The position numbers and the translations under genes are program-made. Below, piece after piece: positions 1 through 12,705 of a stretch of 64,000 nucleotides of DNA. Position 1 is the first letter of the stretch, and each line of letters starts with the position of its first letter. The notes below the pieces were generated by a model. It saw only the letters and a program-made list of their open reading frames with translations. It searched no databases and had not been told where the DNA came from. Where the stretch lies: assembly GCA_010015745.1 (NCBI GenBank), contig ML978232.1, positions 62,001 to 126,000 on the forward strand, given 5' to 3'. Source of the stretch: Setomelanomma holmii. Its lineage: Eukaryota > Ascomycota > Dothideomycetes > Pleosporales > Phaeosphaeriaceae.

Positions 1-1503
1 CCAGCCGAAGGGGTAGCTTCGCCACTATGAACGGTTAGCTAATGTCAGAGAAAAAGGCTGTGAGGTACATACAGCATCGGGGTGCTTCCAAGGCCACGAT
101 AGGCTGTTATCGATAGCTCCAATTGTGACCGTGGGTGATGAAGCGCTCGGCAGTGGTGTTGTGGACCGACTCGTTGCTGTCATAGGTTCTCGTCGCCCAT
201 ACGGGTCCAATTCCTCCATTGACTGCCTCGTGTAGCTACTGGGCTGAGCGTCATCGCCCACGTCGCCGTTCCGTTTCGGTGGCTCGGCTACAATTGTAGC
301 CTCTTGTGTCTTCTGGTCGATCCTAATCATCCAATTGTCCAACCCTCTGTCCGTGTTTCGCATGATGTAGTCTAGGATGACTAGTCTCTCCAGCTGCTCC
401 CTGAACGACTGCTGCAGCGCAACTGTCCAGAAGCCCCTGCGTTGTCGTTGTTGATCCGCCATCGTTGAGTACTCCTCTTCGTCCTCGTTGTCTGACTGTG
501 GCCCGCTCGGTCTGCAGTCTTCGGCCCATCTTCGCTTCTTCTTCCGTGGCCCGCTGTCTGCCCTGATTCCTCCATTGTGCTGGTCGGGCCATGGGTGCTC
601 CTTGAGGAAGATGTTGGCGTCCTTGAAGCCCTTGAGGAACACCTGGAAGCTACCCAGCTTCTCTGGAAATGGCTTCTTTTTCCTATAGTATGCCCTCCGA
701 TCCCAGAAGTCGTAGTGAAACGACTTCGATGATAGCCCGACGACATCGGTGTAAGGTACGAGGTTCGTGCGCAGCTGGGTGTCGAGTACATATGCGGCAG
801 CTTCGGAGACGTAGCTCAGGTTGGGAATGAGGCAGGCGCGGCCGAAGAAGAAGGGAAAGAGGTTACGATGGATCCATTTGGTCCATTTCGGGTTCCGCGA
901 CGCGTATGGTTCCTCGTCCTTGGGCTTGAAAACACCCACGACCTTGCCCTGCGTGTTCCTTGCGAAGTAGCTTCCGGAGCTGCCCTGTGTGATCAATTTG
1001 GGATGCACATCCATCTCAATGGCCGTCCGCACACTCTCCACAGTATCGTCGAACTGCAGCTTCGTCATGCGGTCTGAAGCGCCATCGAAGTCGAATGTCA
1101 GCGTCTCTGCTGTCGCAGGCCGCACCCAGTCAGGGGCCTGGAAGACCGAGTGGTGTATCTCCAGCGGCTCATCATCAGGCGCGTCATTTTGCCTCTTGAT
1201 CTTGAACTTCTGCGCGATCTCGTCGGCCCACCGCTCGAATCTCGCGTTTATGGCCTTGATATCCACTCCCGAATTACTCCGTGGTCGCCGCCCGGAGGAT
1301 GTTCGTCGTAGATTTGGTGAGTTCGAGCCAGAGCCGCCCGGCATGCGCATGTGCGAGGAACGATGAGGTTGTATGGGGGCATACTGCGCGTTGGACAGGG
1401 AGTTCTGGTGCAGGTCGTCCTCCAAATCACTGTAATCTTCCTCCTCCTCTGCCTGGGCTATTCGGGCATAGCCGGACGTGGGCGGTCGTTTTGCTCTAGG
1501 CAT
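1..1503 (-). CDS. LSB6: type II phosphatidylinositol 4-kinase, partial (C-terminus beyond left edge)
   Basis: Phosphorylates phosphatidylinositol to PI4P on endosomal, vacuolar and plasma membranes. The ATP-binding GSSGSYF motif lies near residue 174 and the catalytic RNTDRGLDNW motif near residue 382; both are hallmarks of the type II (LSB6/PI4K2) family. The N-terminal ~110 residues are acidic, Ser-rich and low in complexity, as is common in fungal members. I chose the start at 1503 (MPRAKRP) rather than the in-frame ATG 33 codons upstream, because the extra residues do not look like protein. A 48-nt intron at 72-25 (donor GTATGT, acceptor CATAG) joins SWPWKHPDA to WRSYPFGW, a conserved family stretch. 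The last exon continues past base 1. The family assignment is certain; the start is probable. Confidence 0.93.
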
Positions 1504-1749
1504 TATGAGGCATGGAGAGTGAAAGAGCGAAGGATGACGGAGGTGCAGTGTCCCAAATAGAAGCCTGGCATTGTCATGAAATGACGATGCAAGCTGTTGC
1601 ATGGCCCCGCCTCATGCGGCTAGCGGCCGTTGCGGCTCCACAGCGATCCATCACAACAGGGGTCGGCTCGTGTGCCAAAAATATGTAGTGAACAAAGTGC
1701 ATGCTGGGTATCTTAGTCTAATATATCACAGTTATCGCAGTCCGACAAT

Positions 1750-3069
1750 CTAGAAGCTGTCGTCTAGATCCACCTGTCGCCGCACAACACTCGGGCTATC
1801 CTCGTCCATGCCACCCGTGCTATCAGTAATGTCGCCGCCTGCGGTCATGAGCAAGTCATCAACGATGCGTCTGCTGGCCTCTCGAGCTACCGTTATTGTC
1901 AGATTGTGTTCGAGATATAAAAGTTGTCATGACTCACCAGGCGTCTGAAGCAGCTTGCTCTGCGGAATGTGGAATTGTATGGTCTTCGGTGGACTGTAAC
2001 CCAAATCAATCTCCTCGTCATCACTGTCGTCAAAGACTGTGCCACTTCTATTCATGCTCATTGGTGCTCTACCTTTAGCTGGCGTCTGTACGCTCACACC
2101 GGGCGTCCGAGGTGTTTTGAGCGGCGAGAAGATGTCAGCACGCAGCTGTGGCGCTGGTGAGGATGGTGGCGACGAGTCTTCCGCCCATTTCGGTAGTTTT
2201 GCAGCAGCTCCGCGAGGGGTCGGAGCGCCCTTCTGGCCCGTTCTAGGTGTGAAAGCACCAGTGGGCTTGTATTTGCGTGGACTGATGATTGGCGTGGCTT
2301 GTACGCGGAAGGTCTTGTCCAACACGCGATGAAGCAGTGGATCGTGGTTCACGTAGGGCTTTTTGCTGGTCGTGGGCTGAACGAATGGCGAAGAGTCAAG
2401 TCCGCCAGTCATGTCTGGCAATGCTTGCGACCTTCCTGGTGTGACTGGCTCAAGTCTTGGTGTCTTCGATCCTTCCATTTCTTGCCTGAGCGACTCGTAT
2501 GGACTCGATAATCCAGCAAAATGAGGCTCGTCCGCTCCAATTCCGCCCCTGCCCTTCCCCTTGTTTGTCGAGGGTGGCGCTCGCGGCGTGCTATGTCCGA
2601 GCGAGGGCGAATCGAAGGTGATAGTGCTCTCCGCGTCCTCCTGAGCGGAAGAGGGCCCAGGTGGAGTGGCCGTTTCGCCCGTCACTGTCTCATCTTCGAT
2701 CGTCTCATCTTCGTATAGCTGAGACTGCTGCGTGTCTTCTTGCGCAAGTGACTCGTCCTGCTCAGGCGCTTCATAACCCGACAGCGACACGTTCGCGCTG
2801 GCCTCGAAGAACTGCTTCCAGAACTTTGATCCCTCCCATACAGCCTCAGAGTGCTTTCCGTAATGCTCGACGATTGGTAAAATGCCTGTAGTCACTATTC
2901 GGTGCGCACGGCTGAAGTTATGGTCAATTTCTGCTCGTGTCAGTCGCGTGGAGGGGCATTTGATGCTTTGTTTACCTTGCAGCGTCAAGGTGATGGACTG
3001 CTCTAGCTTCTCCAATTCTTCTGTGAGTGACAGATTACGCTGAGGCGCTACACTTTGGCGAGACATCAT
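1750..3069 (-). CDS. ASK1: DASH/Dam1 complex subunit Ask1
   Basis: Subunit of the DASH ring that couples kinetochores to spindle microtubules in fungi. The family-defining part is the N-terminal ~95 residues, containing an EIDHNFSRAH segment and then FWKQFFEASANVSLSGYE. The rest is long, Ser/Thr/Pro-rich and probably disordered, with many TP and SP sites, fitting the known regulation of Ask1 by Cdk phosphorylation. One intron at 1937-1887 (51 nt, GTGAGT...GGTAG) joins QTP to AREASRRIVDDLL; the protein ends DLDDSF. Total 422 residues. An alternative start one codon downstream (3066) is equally possible. Confidence 0.92.
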
Positions 3070-3639
3070 GTCATATAATGAAGGTTGTCGTTAGTTATCG
3101 ACACTGTTGTCCCTCAACGCGCGCTCGGGACGAAGAGTCGCGAGAAGGAGGCTAAGGCGAATGCGGCCTAGCGTAGAGACCTCCGAGGCTTCCCCGCTGC
3201 AACACTCACCTTACCAGCCAACACAACACTATCTTAGCTTCATGAGTCCTGAGTCTACGGCTAAGCATTACAGCACGACTCATACTACCTTGGATGGAAG
3301 CCATTAAAGTTGACGTGGACCCGCACCGCAGCTTCGGCTTCTTCAAATGAGGCAATGCCTTCCCCATGAACGTCATTCCCGGACTACTTAATCCCGATGA
3401 AGCTTCGAGCTACACCATCGCTGTGGAACTACGAGAGGGGTTGGTGCATTCTCCGCATATCCGACACCTTGATGCAGCCAGTAACGGGCCGTGGCTTGGA
3501 GAATCTGGGGTAGCGTGCTCGAGGTACTTATATCTGCGGGATTGATCCAGGATGGATTTTGGGTTTTGCTTGCCGTCTCTCGAATACTCAGAACGCAGTC
3601 TCCTCTTCTCTGTGACCATATCAATTCGTACAAGCAATC
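3070..3639. other. divergent intergenic region, ASK1 / SDR
   Basis: 570 bp between two divergent genes, so it holds both promoters. Short open frames here give no recognisable protein. No repeat seen. Confidence 0.5.
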
Positions 3640-4714
3640 ATGCCTTTTCGTCTACCAGCACGCACACTATGGCAAGCTTCGCCGAAGCTCGCAATACTAC
3701 CACGCGCGGCGACACTGACCCCGAGATGGACGCGACATTATGCAATTGAACAATCGGGACGAACTGCAATTGTGACAGGCTCATCGCGTGGAATGTGAGA
3801 TATGATCAAATTAATATTCCGAATAGTCACTGACTACCACAAGCGGCAAAGCAATCGCTCTTCGACTAGCCAATGACGGTTACGACGTCTGCATCAACGA
3901 CATTGCAGCAAACAAATCCGGCTGTGACGAAGTCGTCAAGGAGATCCAAGGCCTCGGTCGCAAAGCCTTCGCATTTACAGCCGACGTGTCCAAGGCGCAA
4001 GAGGTAAAGGACCTAATTCAAGCTTCAGTATCCGAGCTTGGCCCACTGAATACAATGGTTGCAAATGCCGGAATCGCTCAAGTCAAGGCTCTTCTCGATC
4101 TTACAGAGCAGGACTGGCAGCGCATGTTTGATGTCAACGGTGCGTCGCCACATTTCGAACACGTTATATACTACCTTGCTCGTCCAAGTATTATTTCAAG
4201 TGCTTCCACTAAAGAACACCCAGTAACCGGCGTTTTCAACTGCTACTCTGCCGCCGCACGGCAAATGATCTCCCAGGGTACCGGCGGCAAACTACTCGGT
4301 GCCGCATCCATCGTCGCATTCAAGCCCTTCGCCTTACTCTCACACTACAGCGCCTCAAAATGGGCCGTGCGAGGCATGACACAAGCCTTCGCCATGGAAA
4401 TGGCCGAGTACAAAATCACAGTCAACGCGTATGCGCCGGGCATTGTGGGGACGGCGATGTGGGATTTGATCGATGAGAAGTTGGGCGAGAAGACAGGCGC
4501 GAAGAAGGGGGATACGATTAACAAGTATACGAATGAATTGATTGCATTGGGGAGGACGAGTGTGCCGGAGGATGTGGCGGGCACGGTGAGTTTTTTGTCG
4601 AGTAAGGATAGTGATTATATGAGTAAGTTGATATGTCCTTGTACGTGATTATGTGCTGACTATGAAACAGCTGGGCAGACGATTGTCATCGATGGTGGTA
4701 TTATTTTTACTTAG
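3640..4714 (+). CDS. short-chain dehydrogenase/reductase, diacetyl/acetoin-reductase-like
   Basis: NAD(P)-dependent classical SDR of 297 residues. Four exons: 3640-3794, 3844-4139, 4224-4622, 4671-4714. The cofactor motif TGSSRGIG (residues 46-53) is rebuilt across the first intron; NAG, the catalytic Ser (AASIVAF) and YSASK follow, and the protein ends DGGIIFT. The pattern resembles bacterial and fungal acetoin/diacetyl reductases, but the substrate is not proven. The first ~38 residues precede the normal SDR start and are rich in Arg and small or hydrophobic residues with no acidic residue before residue 37, like a mitochondrial targeting peptide. Introns are 49, 84 and 48 nt. The gene is divergent from ASK1. 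Confidence 0.88.
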
Positions 4715-4890
4715 TCCGTTCAAAAGAGCCATCTCGATTGATCGTTTTTCTCTTTCCAGAGCTGTCCTTCCGTCTAATCAACTAAGAAAACCCGGATTCG
4801 AAGCGAAGAATAGTCTGATGCAAATTGAACCACAGCACCACCTTCATCTAACACTCCAGGTAACATCTCCACCTCTTCCCAATCTTCTCC

Positions 4891-7172
4891 TCAACGTCCA
4901 ACCATACCACCCGCTCCACTCCCCTTGCGATCATCATCCGGCCCTTTCCAACCCTTCGATCCTCTACCCGCTCCGCTCTCCTTTCGGTCATCATCCCGCC
5001 CATTTCCTTTCCGACCCTTCGACCCCCTCTTGGGCCACACAGAATCAAACCTCCCACGGAATTCGTCATCATCGAACAACCTCTCACGAACTTCATTATC
5101 AGCATTTTCGTCTCTCGAATTAAAGCTCCTACGACGCTGCATCTCCTGTGGCACTTCTGTCGTTGGTTCCGAAGGCGTGTCCGCAGCGCGATCCGCAGTA
5201 CCAAATATCGATTGTCTGAATCTTGGTCGAGCATTCGTTTGGCAAGGTGGCTGCTGATCAAATGACACGGGTATAATTGGCTTAGGCCGTTCTGGTGGCG
5301 CATCAGCAATGCGATTCGCAGAAGGTGAGCGAGCCATTGACGATCTAAAGCTCGGTCGAGCATAGTCGAGTGGACCTCCTTGCTGGACTGCTAGAAAAGG
5401 TCCTACAACTTGATGTACTTCAGGTCGAGGCGGTGCAGGTGGTGCGGGACGACTTGGCCCAGGATCTGGTGTTGATGTGGCTGGACTTGCGATGCCTGCT
5501 AAGACGGCTGGCTGAGCAGCTGGATTTATCGGCTGGGGTGCTTCAAGATGGGGCGCTGGGTCTGGGCTTCCAAATCTCGACTGCTGTACTACTCCATGAA
5601 AGTCTGTTCGCATTGACAAGCCTTGCAGCTTGGCGGTCAAATCGCTTACGTTCACGCCTGTTGTATCAGCTGGCTCATTTGACACGGCAGTTGACGAGCG
5701 CGGCTCGTTGAAAGGTTCGGGAGTATCGACATTCGTGGGTACCACTCGTGAGGGGTTCAACGTCGTCGTTCGATCTGTCGGACTGGGATTCGAAGAACGC
5801 AACCCGCGCTCCAGAAGTGGTGTTGACCTATAAGACGATGGGCTGGCTTCCGATGCTGGAGCCTGTTGGCTTTCGTTGGGTGGAGCATTTTCGAGAGAAG
5901 TCGCATTGTCATAGGTATCAGTGTTGCCAGTAGAAACGCCAGCACCGTTGGCCGGGACCGAAGCTGCAGCCGGTTCCAGATATTCCTGCATGTGTGATGA
6001 CGAAGGAAGTCGATTGTCTCGAAGACCTGGCAGAACCGTGGACTCATCTTGTTCTGCGCTGGGTGCGTCCCGAGAAGGGCCACCAGGACGCCCGCGAGAA
6101 GGGCAATGGTCCGGAGGTGATGGAGGGTCAGTGCTAGACATCATAACAGTCATGTCGAAACGCCTGGGCATAGATTGACGCTCTAGCATCTTGAGAGCAT
6201 TGAGAGTACTCGACATGCTAGGTGTCAACTTCCGATAAATGTTGGCGGGGAAGTATTTCAGCACGACGGACGGCTTCGCCAAAATGTTCTTCCTATTGCG
6301 CGGCAGGTCTTTGATGTCCTGCAGTAATTCTGTTTCCGCCTCGCGTAAGCGTTTAGACAAGTCTGCATCTGAACATGCGTTATCGACAGATCCTTTTAGA
6401 GTCTTTGGAGCAGACTTCAGGTGCGGCTGTCCAAAGGGCCTTTCGAAGCGAGGCACTCTTTCGCCAGGTCCATTTACCACGCTTTTGGGCTTCCACTTTC
6501 CTGTATATTGACACAGGCCTTTGGTTTTAGCCTTTTCGACGCCGTCAATCTCTGCAAGCTGTCTCGCGAAAGCTGCGTCTTTCTCTATCTGGTGGCGCTT
6601 CTCCGCCAGGTCTCTTTGTATCAGGACTTCTTCGAGGACTTTGTTTGTTACCGACCTGATTCTTTCGATCTCCTGATACTCAGCTGAGGGTGTCGAAGGC
6701 GGAGATTCCGGTGACGCTGACCTCGTCTCGGTGGTGTCGTCTTCGTTCGCGTCAACTGTATTGGGGGTGGGTTCGGCAATGCGCGGGGCAAGCGACGTTG
6801 GTAGATCTTGGGCGTAAAGTGAATCGACGGATTCGTCGTCAGATGAACTTTCGCTCTACGATTGTTCATTCCCCATATCTGCTTGGGCATTGATATCGTC
6901 ATCTGGGCACGCGTCTTCGGAACTTGATGAGGCATCGTCATGATCTGAATCCTCTTGGGCGTGGTTATTACCGCTCTCAAGCTCGTGTTCGGCGTCGGAG
7001 GGGTAATTGCTACCAGAGCTGGCGACCATGTTGTGTTCTGCGACGCGAAGTGAGGCCTCGGTACGGTGATCAACGGATGTGAGTGAAGTTGCGGTGCAAC
7101 CGGCTATCAATAGAGAAATGCGAGTGATGTGATAGTCGTTAGCGAAAGGATACCTGCATGATCAGCAAGCAT
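4891..7172 (-). pseudogene. hypothetical Ser/Pro-rich protein interrupted by an in-frame TAG
   Basis: I do not recognise the family. The long frame (4891-6858) encodes a short helical, charged segment (EYQEIERIRSVTNKV onward), a moderately conserved-looking stretch around WKPKSVVNGPGERVPRFERP, then several hundred Pro/Ser/Thr-rich residues and a Gly/Lys/Arg/Asp-rich tail with a repeated DDRK-SGAG motif. Upstream, the same frame continues as an acidic Ser/Asp-rich segment, separated only by a TAG at 6858-6856. A good 50-nt intron (7153-7104, GTATCC, CTAAC branch, GATAG) leads to a possible start at 7172. No ATG follows the TAG for over 200 codons, so the downstream frame has no obvious start of its own. 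Either the gene is broken or it is expressed through a weak intron or readthrough. The 5' end is uncertain. Confidence 0.55.
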
Positions 7173-7829
7173 TTCCAAAAGTGGATCGACACAGGCAACT
7201 CACCACGCTTACGGGTGAAGAACGATTATACCAAGCGATGGAATGAGCTACGCCGTAGTAATAATGCTCAAACCATGCACCAGCGAGCGCGCGGCGTCCT
7301 GGTTTGGCACCTCGTGCTCTTTCTACGATTCCGCGCGTCTTCCAACAGCCCACGGAAGGAACAGAGTGGCCAGTCCGTGATACGGCAGCTGTTTCGAGAA
7401 GCCAGACACGCAGTCACGATCGCACTTTCTCTCATGAACAAGCCCATGCAGTCTTCCGCAACATGTGCATCATAATGCCAATGACTCGCATCTCGGACTA
7501 TACCGTGACAGCAACCTTCTCATATCGCTAGGCGTATGCACGCAGCGATCGCCCAACTCATATCTGGGTTGAAAACTGCCGCTAGTGGCTGCATCGCTTG
7601 CATATTATTATAACGTTAGTGGCTGCATCACCCAAAATACACATGCGTGATGAGCATATACATAGTCCGGTATTGCTTTTCTTACCACGATAAGCGAGGT
7701 ATATGTAGATAGCCGGCAATGCCGATGACTTGATCCCTCGGAAGCGGGAGAAGTGCCGGTATGCATGCGACTATCGTCGATCTAATTACAACTGGACGTG
7801 ATGTACATACTCGAGTCAGTTCCGATCTT
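7173..7829. other. intergenic region
   Basis: About 650 bp. It holds the 3' flank of the calpain gene and the 5' flank of the low-complexity gene. A 13-bp sequence (TAGTGGCTGCATC) occurs twice near 7583 and 7616. No gene recognised. Confidence 0.4.
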
Positions 7830-10604
7830 TCACATCGTCGCTCCAGCGGCCGTATCCCCAACATCCAGAATGGCGCCCTCTTCCACGTTCTTCGGCTTGA
7901 TAAGCTTGATGCTGACTTCCGGATCCTGACTATACACTCTAAGCCCAAGCACACAGACAGCGTTCCATGATTTGATGGCGCTATCGGATTTGTCCCCACT
8001 TGCTTGCGCCGCAGCAGGCTGAGCAGTATCCCCGTATACGCTTCCGGGCGGGCCTCCATACTCTGGTCGGTAAGGAACGGGGCCATCGACAACGGAGGAA
8101 GCTGTTGAGCGCATAGGGTTGGCGGTAGGCTCTTCTTCGTCTGGTATATGCTGGCGTGCGTCGTCATCGCTGACATCCTCCTTGTCGTTCTTGACCTTGC
8201 TTGCTCCCTCAGTAGTCTCTGCGTTCTTAAGCTCGGTCGAATCTTTGGGCGCATCCACCTTGACTGTAGGAACAGTACTTAACGAAGCCTGAATATTTTC
8301 GGCCTTCTCAACCTGTGTGGCAGCCGCTGTTGGGTCCAATTTCGTGTCAACATCTTTCTTCTCCTCGCTTTTCGACGCTTCTTCCGTCTTCTCGGGTTTT
8401 GAATCCTCCTCTTTGCGCTTCTCTTTCTCTCTCTCCTTCTTCCACGCTTCGTATTCAGCTTTTTCCTCCTTCTTCCACTCCTCGAATGCTTCCCTTTCTT
8501 TCGCTTCCTCCTCTTCTTTCTTCTTTTTCTTCTCCGCGGCCTCCTTCTTCTGCTCCTTCTTCTTTTGTTCCTCTTCCGTCAGCTCAATCGTGCCTTTAGC
8601 GTTGGCAATGTCATAATTCAGGCCAATCTGACGGAGCTTCTGCGGGTTCTTCTCAGCCACTTTGGTGACAACGTCTTGAACTTCGGGAGCATCTGCATCG
8701 CGCGACGCTTCGATCTTAGGGAGCACTTCGTATGTGCCGACCTCGAGGTCAACTTCAGCTGAAATACTGCGATTGCCGAACCAAGCTCCACGAGCTCGAA
8801 CAATGTGTTCACCATGCTCAGCGCCTTGTTCTTGAAGGACAAAGTGAAGATCGAAGTCATACTTTCCCTCAAGACCGCGGAAGTATCGATCGTCGAGCTG
8901 GTCTCGTTAGCATATGAAATATATGTAAGTTGGGACAGAGTCGCACCTGGCATAGCACGAAAACCGTCGGCCCAGCTTTCTTGATCTCGACCGAGAATTT
9001 GGTATTCAAGTAGCCGGTGACCCAGGCTACCGATACACTGGTCCATTGCTGAACGACGGTCCAGTCCTGGTTGAAGAGACGCGTGCGGTCAAGTAGGTCG
9101 AATCGCTTCAGCAGATCATCGTATGACATCCAGAAAAGCCCGTCGTCTCCAAACTTGTGGTCCAGTTTCTCCATCCAGTATGGCGTCCACTCGCTAGAGC
9201 CATCTGACCAAGGCCCTGTCCATTCACCCATGGCTGCATTTGCTCTCTTTCCCCATGGATTTCTCTTATCGTTAGCAGGATGGCGCTACATGCTGATCTT
9301 GAGTCACTTACCTGATAAGCACCAAGCGATGGTTCGTTCCGTCCTGAGCTTTAGCATCGACTGCTTTGATTACGGAGTACGCGTGGCTCAGTGCAAGTCC
9401 TCTTCTCGCCATCGAGTCGTCACCGTATGACCCGGGCGATGACGCTGAGAAGAGGAACTGTTTGTTCACCTCGAGTAGCTCTCTCCACAAGCGCTCTTTG
9501 CTCAGGATCCGATCTGTCAGGATCTTGGTGGTGACGCCGCCAGTCAAGTCCTCCACTGCCTCGCCGCTGATCCCGCCAGCAATGGCATCGTAGTCGCCGT
9601 GAACTTTCGCATACGCCTTTTCGAGAAGCGGAAGCCACGTCTCGTTTTCATCGGCGCACGAGGCGAAGTATAACGCCTCAGATCCAGTCTGATGATTCGT
9701 CTTGTATCTCGTCTCCTTGATGCCGGTAGGATCATATCTGTCCCCATAGGCATCGAAGTCGCTGTTCCTCAAGTACAGATTATCGTCCACGGCTGCACTC
9801 CATGGTAAGTTGTTGCTTCAGAAGAGCATGAACTAACTTACCAGTCCAGATCCATTCGCCATCTCTATAGAAGACAAATCCATAGACGCCACATTCTTCA
9901 TCCTTCATGACGCAAACCTTCTTGATGAGGTCCGGATTGCTACAAATGGTCGCCACAGCTGCAATGAACCAGCAGTCTCCGTTCGCGCCTTGGCAAACAT
10001 CTGAGCTGCTGAAACCATCAATCTCGAACTGAGGCTTGTCGAAGATCCAGTCAACACGGTGCACCGAGCCAGGGCCTGGGCCGTCATCTTCAGCACCTGA
10101 TCTAGTCAACAGCTTCGCTGCCGCCACGAAGTCAACCGCGGCAGCATTTTGCATTAGGACATCGGATTGAATGAGAGTAGAGATGGCCCGACCCAAGCTG
10201 CCAGGGCTTACTGATGACGCTGCGGTAGCAGCGGTCTTGTCAGCTGCGTCGTACCAGTGCCTAAGGTCACGGAGACAGTTCTTGTCTGAGAGATCTTCGA
10301 TATCGAATTCAGCGTCGGTGAACTTCTCGTTAGTCCGATGGCATTCGCGAATGATACGCTTCACACGTGCCCGACATTCGCTCGCAGCAGCTTCGTAGGA
10401 TTCTGCAGCGTTTTTTCCTTTCGATGGGCTTGGCTTGCGAGTGGGTGGCAGGAGATTTGCATAAAGACTAGCTGGGAAGATCTGCGTCACTTTTGCAGGC
10501 TTTTTTGTGATCAGACTCTCCCAAAACTCGTTGATTGTATTCTGAGGAGCGTTCGTGACCTGCGTATCTTCGATGGAAACTGAACTCATGTTTGCTTGTT
10601 TCAC
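7830..10604 (-). CDS. calpain-type cysteine protease with charged C-terminal tail
   Basis: Papain-fold intracellular protease of the calpain (C2) family, about 870 residues. Exons: 10604-9842, 9792-9312, 9262-8947, 8897-7830; introns are all 49 nt. The whole catalytic triad is visible: Cys in QGANGDCWF, His in LSHAYSV, and Asn in RNPWG, the last rebuilt exactly across the second intron. A beta-rich region (FDLHFVLQEQ...) follows. The C-terminal ~290 residues contain a dense Lys/Glu block predicted to be one long helix or coiled coil, then a Ser/Glu-rich segment. No EF-hands or transmembrane segments seen. The start is either 10604 or the in-frame ATG at 10589. It resembles the generic fungal calpains rather than obviously PalB/Rim13; the substrate is unknown. 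Confidence 0.9.
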
Positions 10605-12705
10605 CCGTTGAGCTCGGCGTTGCTTCCGTCGTTACTGTGGCACACGCGACCGCGATTGAAGTCAGACTTCGGCGAATCTGGCAGTGGTTTGCTCGATAGA
10701 GATGAATGAGAGCATAAAAGAATGAGTTGGAAATGAGGCTGACGCTGGCAAACGCCATCGTTATATGCCTTCCACTCAATTTTGGGGGCGGAAAGTTCGA
10801 CCCGTCTCACGGTTAGCCAAATGTGGACGATGTGCGGCTGAGGGAGCTGCCTTGCACAGACTGCAACTCCCACTGGCGCGTCTCCAGCCAGTTGCAGATC
10901 AGGTCGCTCCATATAGGTGCAAAGACCACCTTCTCTTGATGCATTGATGCATGTATTAAAATGCGCTGACGGTGGCAACAGCCCTAGCTGATAGCAGCCG
11001 GCCGGGTTGCAGGTGTAAGAGCTGAGCGCGACAGCATCTCGGGCTGAAGGGAACGACACAAGGTGCGGACTGATGATGAAGGTGCACAATGATCGGCTCA
11101 GTGGCATTCGTACAATAAATTGAAGGTTTAGTACTGGACGATTGCGTTGGCATGTGAGGCTTGTCGCGCTAGCGTCCCGTGCATCCAGTAGCGCTGACTG
11201 TGGAGGAGGTGGTGCGAAGGCAGTCGCAACCAACCTCACGACAACTCGACTTTAAAGCAGATTACTGTAGGATAGCGGCGATCATGATGAAGTAGCGCCT
11301 CGAGTTCAGTCATCTGCCTGTCCGATGTTTTCAGACAAATGCAACCTCGTATATGGTCTGCAATCCAGTGGCTTGCGCCATGTACCTGGGCTGAAACGGA
11401 CATCGAATGTGCAGCGGCAAGAGAAAGGGCAAACAAAAGTAGACTCAGCTCCACGGGATAATTTTTGACCGGTGTCGAGATCTATCGCAAGTCAGTGCGA
11501 AATCCGTATTAGCCGAAATGCGTCTCGAAATGGCCTTGTGCATGTTACCAGGATGCTCCATCACGGCCTGCTTCATCGATTCGAATTCTGCGAGGCACCA
11601 AACGGGAATCACACACCTTATTGCCGCAGTATTCGCAGTTGCAGCGATGTTGAGATTACTAGTGACATCAAGCGCTGAAGACGTCTTTGCCCAAATTTGC
11701 AATTTTTCTGTGGCTGGAGCGCGTATTGCTTCAATTGTCACGGAGTGCACTGAGAAGAGGTGGGCTTGAGTCAGTACGTACATGAGCTGATTCATGCATG
11801 ACTCCGATGCTGCAAATATCTGCTTGCACGATTGGCTCACTCACAGCATACGAATCGCTGCATGGATCAAGTTCGGTGGATGTGACTTATGTATTGAGCT
11901 GCCAAGACGTGCCTTCCAAGTGAGCTTGAAGCGGACAGCTTGCTGGCAAGCTCCACCTCAAACCAGCTATTCCAGTAAAAGCGAAAATCGTTTTGACAAG
12001 CCGTCTTGCTGCCTGTCAAGGAGTACCAGATAGAAAAGGTATACATAGTATTAGAAAATTATGGCATCGTGAGTCGGCCGTATGTGGATAAGGTAGGAAA
12101 AAGAAACCGAGCCGCCACTGAAGCGCCAAACTGAGCCTGTATGTGCTGAAAGAGCAGCCAAGGTTGCTTCGGGGTTCCCGGGGAAGATTGCGAACTGCCG
12201 GAACGATATGGTCGCAGGTCCGGACCGAAACTGTTCAGAAAAGCATCTCGTTGCTTTTGCGCACCCGAGTAATGAAATGTACGCCTGAGGAGATGCCGGG
12301 CCGGTATTTGCCGCCGCAATCCCGTGACATCGAGATCGAGCCGCCAGAAACGCCGTGCTAAATCGATAATGCCGACTTTGGTAAATGCTGATTGCAATGG
12401 TATGAACAGAAAGCGCACTCTTGGTGAGGCGAGGATAATTATATGCGAGGCGGTGTAGTGCGTCGGTGCAAGATTGCGCTTGGACACAAGATCGTGAAGG
12501 CGGCCCGGGTCTCTGGACTCGCTAGCCGATGCCGTCGATCAGTGCTTTGCAGTCAATCTGCGCCAGCGAGTCAGCATCCTGAACGTGTATGCGAAAGAGG
12601 AAACTTCCTCGACTTCCTTGAAACACATCTGCAGGAAAATGGACTGACGTGAAGCGAGGTCATGGCGACACGCACCGAGTCGTGAAGTGGATTTGCTGAA
12701 CATAC
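10605..12705. other. gene-poor stretch
   Basis: About 2.1 kb with only short overlapping open frames on both strands and no recognisable domain. One frame (11454-11236, minus) looks like a small secreted peptide but starts with GTG, so it is not called as a gene. No long repeats seen. Confidence 0.4.

Noticed and set aside
11236..11454. Minus-strand frame resembling a small secreted peptide (hydrophobic start, three Cys)
   Set aside because: It begins with GTG, has no in-frame ATG upstream before a stop, and I found no splice acceptor with a credible upstream exon.
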